Shown in pieces: positions 63,035 through 64,000 of a stretch of 64,000 nucleotides of DNA (the first letter of the stretch is position 1; each line of letters starts with the position of its first letter). The stretch is from NCBI RefSeq assembly GCF_021389955.1, contig NZ_CP089980.1:5451001-5515000 (forward strand). Direction: 5' to 3'. The notes under the pieces were generated by a model that saw only the letters and a program-made list of their open reading frames with translations, was not told where the DNA came from and did no database searches. The DNA comes from Fulvivirga maritima. Its GTDB lineage: Bacteria; Bacteroidota; Bacteroidia; Cytophagales; Cyclobacteriaceae. A program made the position numbers and the translations under genes.

Positions 63035-64000
63035 TAATCAACTATCCATTCATGAATACCGGCTGAGAATTTTTCAGGAAGCTGTATTTTAAGCTTCACA
63101 GCTGTAGCCGTAACCGGATCAAAAGAAACTGCACTCCAGTCATCTTTTACCACAGGATAGTCTGCTTTTATTGTTTTCCAATCTCCATTGCTGGTTTTGT
63201 ATTGCATTTCCCATGAAGCAGGAATTCTGCACTCACCGAAAGGCTCATCATCAAACCAGTATACTTTAGATGAAGATATAGTTTTAGTACCTTCAAAATC
63301 ATATTGTACCCACTCAGCTGTACCTTTTTTGGGCCACCAGTGATAGTATGGCCATTCACGGTCACCTGAGTTTTCTGGTAGCAACTGGTCGTTTAGCGCT
63401 ACCAACATTTTGTTTTCTCTGGAAGCACTCACTTTACTGGTACTTGCAATAGTAGGTGAAGGCAATGGTCTTACACTGCTTTCGTTAACAGGTAACCAAA
63501 CCATCATTTCACCTGCTCCACGGTTATTCCAGGTGTAATAAGGGATAAGTTCTATCTCTTGTTCCTCACTGTATTCAATACCGCCTTCAAGTTTAGCTTT
63601 GGCCGCTTTGGCTTTAGCTTTTACCACTACTACTCCACCTAATTTATCAGCTTCGTACGCACTAGTGAATTCTTGTTTCTCATCAAAAATAAGGTTAAGC
63701 ACTTTACCTCCTTCAGCATCAGGCCACTCAGCAGCATATACTATTGGCCCTCTTTGGATAGCCATCTTACCTTTATCAGCAGCTACACTATCGCTAGCTT
63801 CCACTATGCGCGGAGTCATATCAAAATCAATAGTTACTACATCTCCTTTTGCCCAGCTTTTATTCACTACAGCATAGCCATTATCCATTGTGAAATCTAC
63901 TTCCTCACCATTCACAGTAATGGAATATTTATCTTCATGACCATCAGCATAGTGATACAGATCTCCAGGGATAACATCATCATTAGCCCAGCCCGGAATA
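63034..64000 (-). CDS. GH127-like beta-L-arabinofuranosidase, partial (5' end outside window)
   Basis: The frame is open from the right edge, beginning IPGWANDDVIPGDLYHYADG, which contains the RIPGWA-type signature that follows the barrel in GH127 (DUF1680). It continues with DMTPRIVEASDSVAADKGKM, AIQRGPIVYAAEWPDAEGGK and YYTWNNRGAGEMMVWLPV, the end of the GH127 beta domain. About 150 further residues form a discoidin-like C-terminal module (PYYHWWPKKGTAEWVQYDFE). The catalytic cysteine/glutamate region lies outside the window. Followed by the S9 peptidase in overlap. Confidence 0.88.
   Translation of the reverse strand, partial: IPGWANDDVIPGDLYHYADGHEDKYSITVNGEEVDFTMDNGYAVVNKSWAKGDVVTIDFDMTPRIVEASDSVAADKGKMAIQRGPIVYAAEWPDAEGGKVLNLIFDEKQEFTSAYEADKLGGVVVVKAKAKAAKAKLEGGIEYSEEQEIELIPYYTWNNRGAGEMMVWLPVNESSVRPLPSPTIASTSKVSASRENKMLVALNDQLLPENSGDREWPYYHWWPKKGTAEWVQYDFEGTKTISSSKVYWFDDEPFGECRIPASWEMQYKTSNGDWKTIKADYPVVKDDWSAVSFDPVTATAVKLKIQLPEKFSAGIHEWIVD

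Noticed and set aside
1-64000. tRNA, rRNA, tmRNA or replication-origin signals
   Set aside because: No cloverleaf-like folds with conserved T-arm, no rRNA-like segments and no DnaA-box cluster were recognised on reading.

Overview
The window comes from a Bacteroidota chromosome, most likely a marine or soil Cytophagales-type organism. The basis is two SusC/SusD pairs with SusE/F-position lipoproteins, DUF4859, DUF1735-like and DUF6055-like proteins, MacB/FtsX-type permeases of about 800 residues, the MoxR-DUF58-DUF4350-DUF4129-SpoIIM-RDD cluster, and AT-rich promoters. Almost all genes lie on the minus strand. Genus cannot be fixed from sequence alone.

Left accessory third (1 to about 13950): a mosaic of mobile and broken DNA. 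It holds a HEAT-like protein running off the left edge, a lipoprotein next to a broken upstream ORF, an IS3-family element with intact ends (2239-3462), and a second IS3-family element (4303-5557) with a 4-bp GTAG target duplication. The second element splits a small membrane-protein gene and carries an internal stop in its own orfB. Next come a DinB-like gene in what looks like a gene cassette, a group II intron (about 6386-8293) whose reverse transcriptase is split by a 53-bp insertion, an FtsX permease, an IS91-type transposase remnant, a second cassette-like unit with covarying flanking hairpins, and about 1.5 kb of repeats including a 473-bp direct duplication. A stray 71-bp 3' end of the same intron type sits at 3724-3794.

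Middle (13950-36300): mostly ordinary chromosome. It has small lipoprotein and membrane genes, a serine hydrolase / MepB-like (nonsense codon) / membrane-protein operon, an LRR protein, an NAD(P)-binding protein with palindromes upstream, the MoxR/DUF58/SpoIIM operon diverging from an RDD gene, a DPP-IV-like S9 peptidase, a Prc-type S41 peptidase, a zinc-ribbon-like membrane protein, a MazG-like pyrophosphohydrolase, tyrS and an outer-membrane beta-barrel.

Polysaccharide/glycoprotein utilisation region (36442-51630): two operons, each starting with susC. The upstream one is susC-susD-FAS1-DUF5007-like-DUF1735/DUF4859. The downstream one is susC-susD, followed by a HEIGH metalloprotease-like lipoprotein ending in DUF4859. 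Both susC genes share a two-block promoter element with identical spacing, which suggests common regulation. A second carbohydrate operon at the right edge (GH127-like, S9 peptidase, GH97) is cut by the window, and its S9 gene has a frameshift.

Between them (51860-58700) lie small unknown genes, another orphan ORF plus lipoprotein pair, an XRE-regulator C-terminal remnant, REP-like hairpins and a 343-bp tandem repeat. No rRNA, tRNA, CRISPR array or replication origin was seen.
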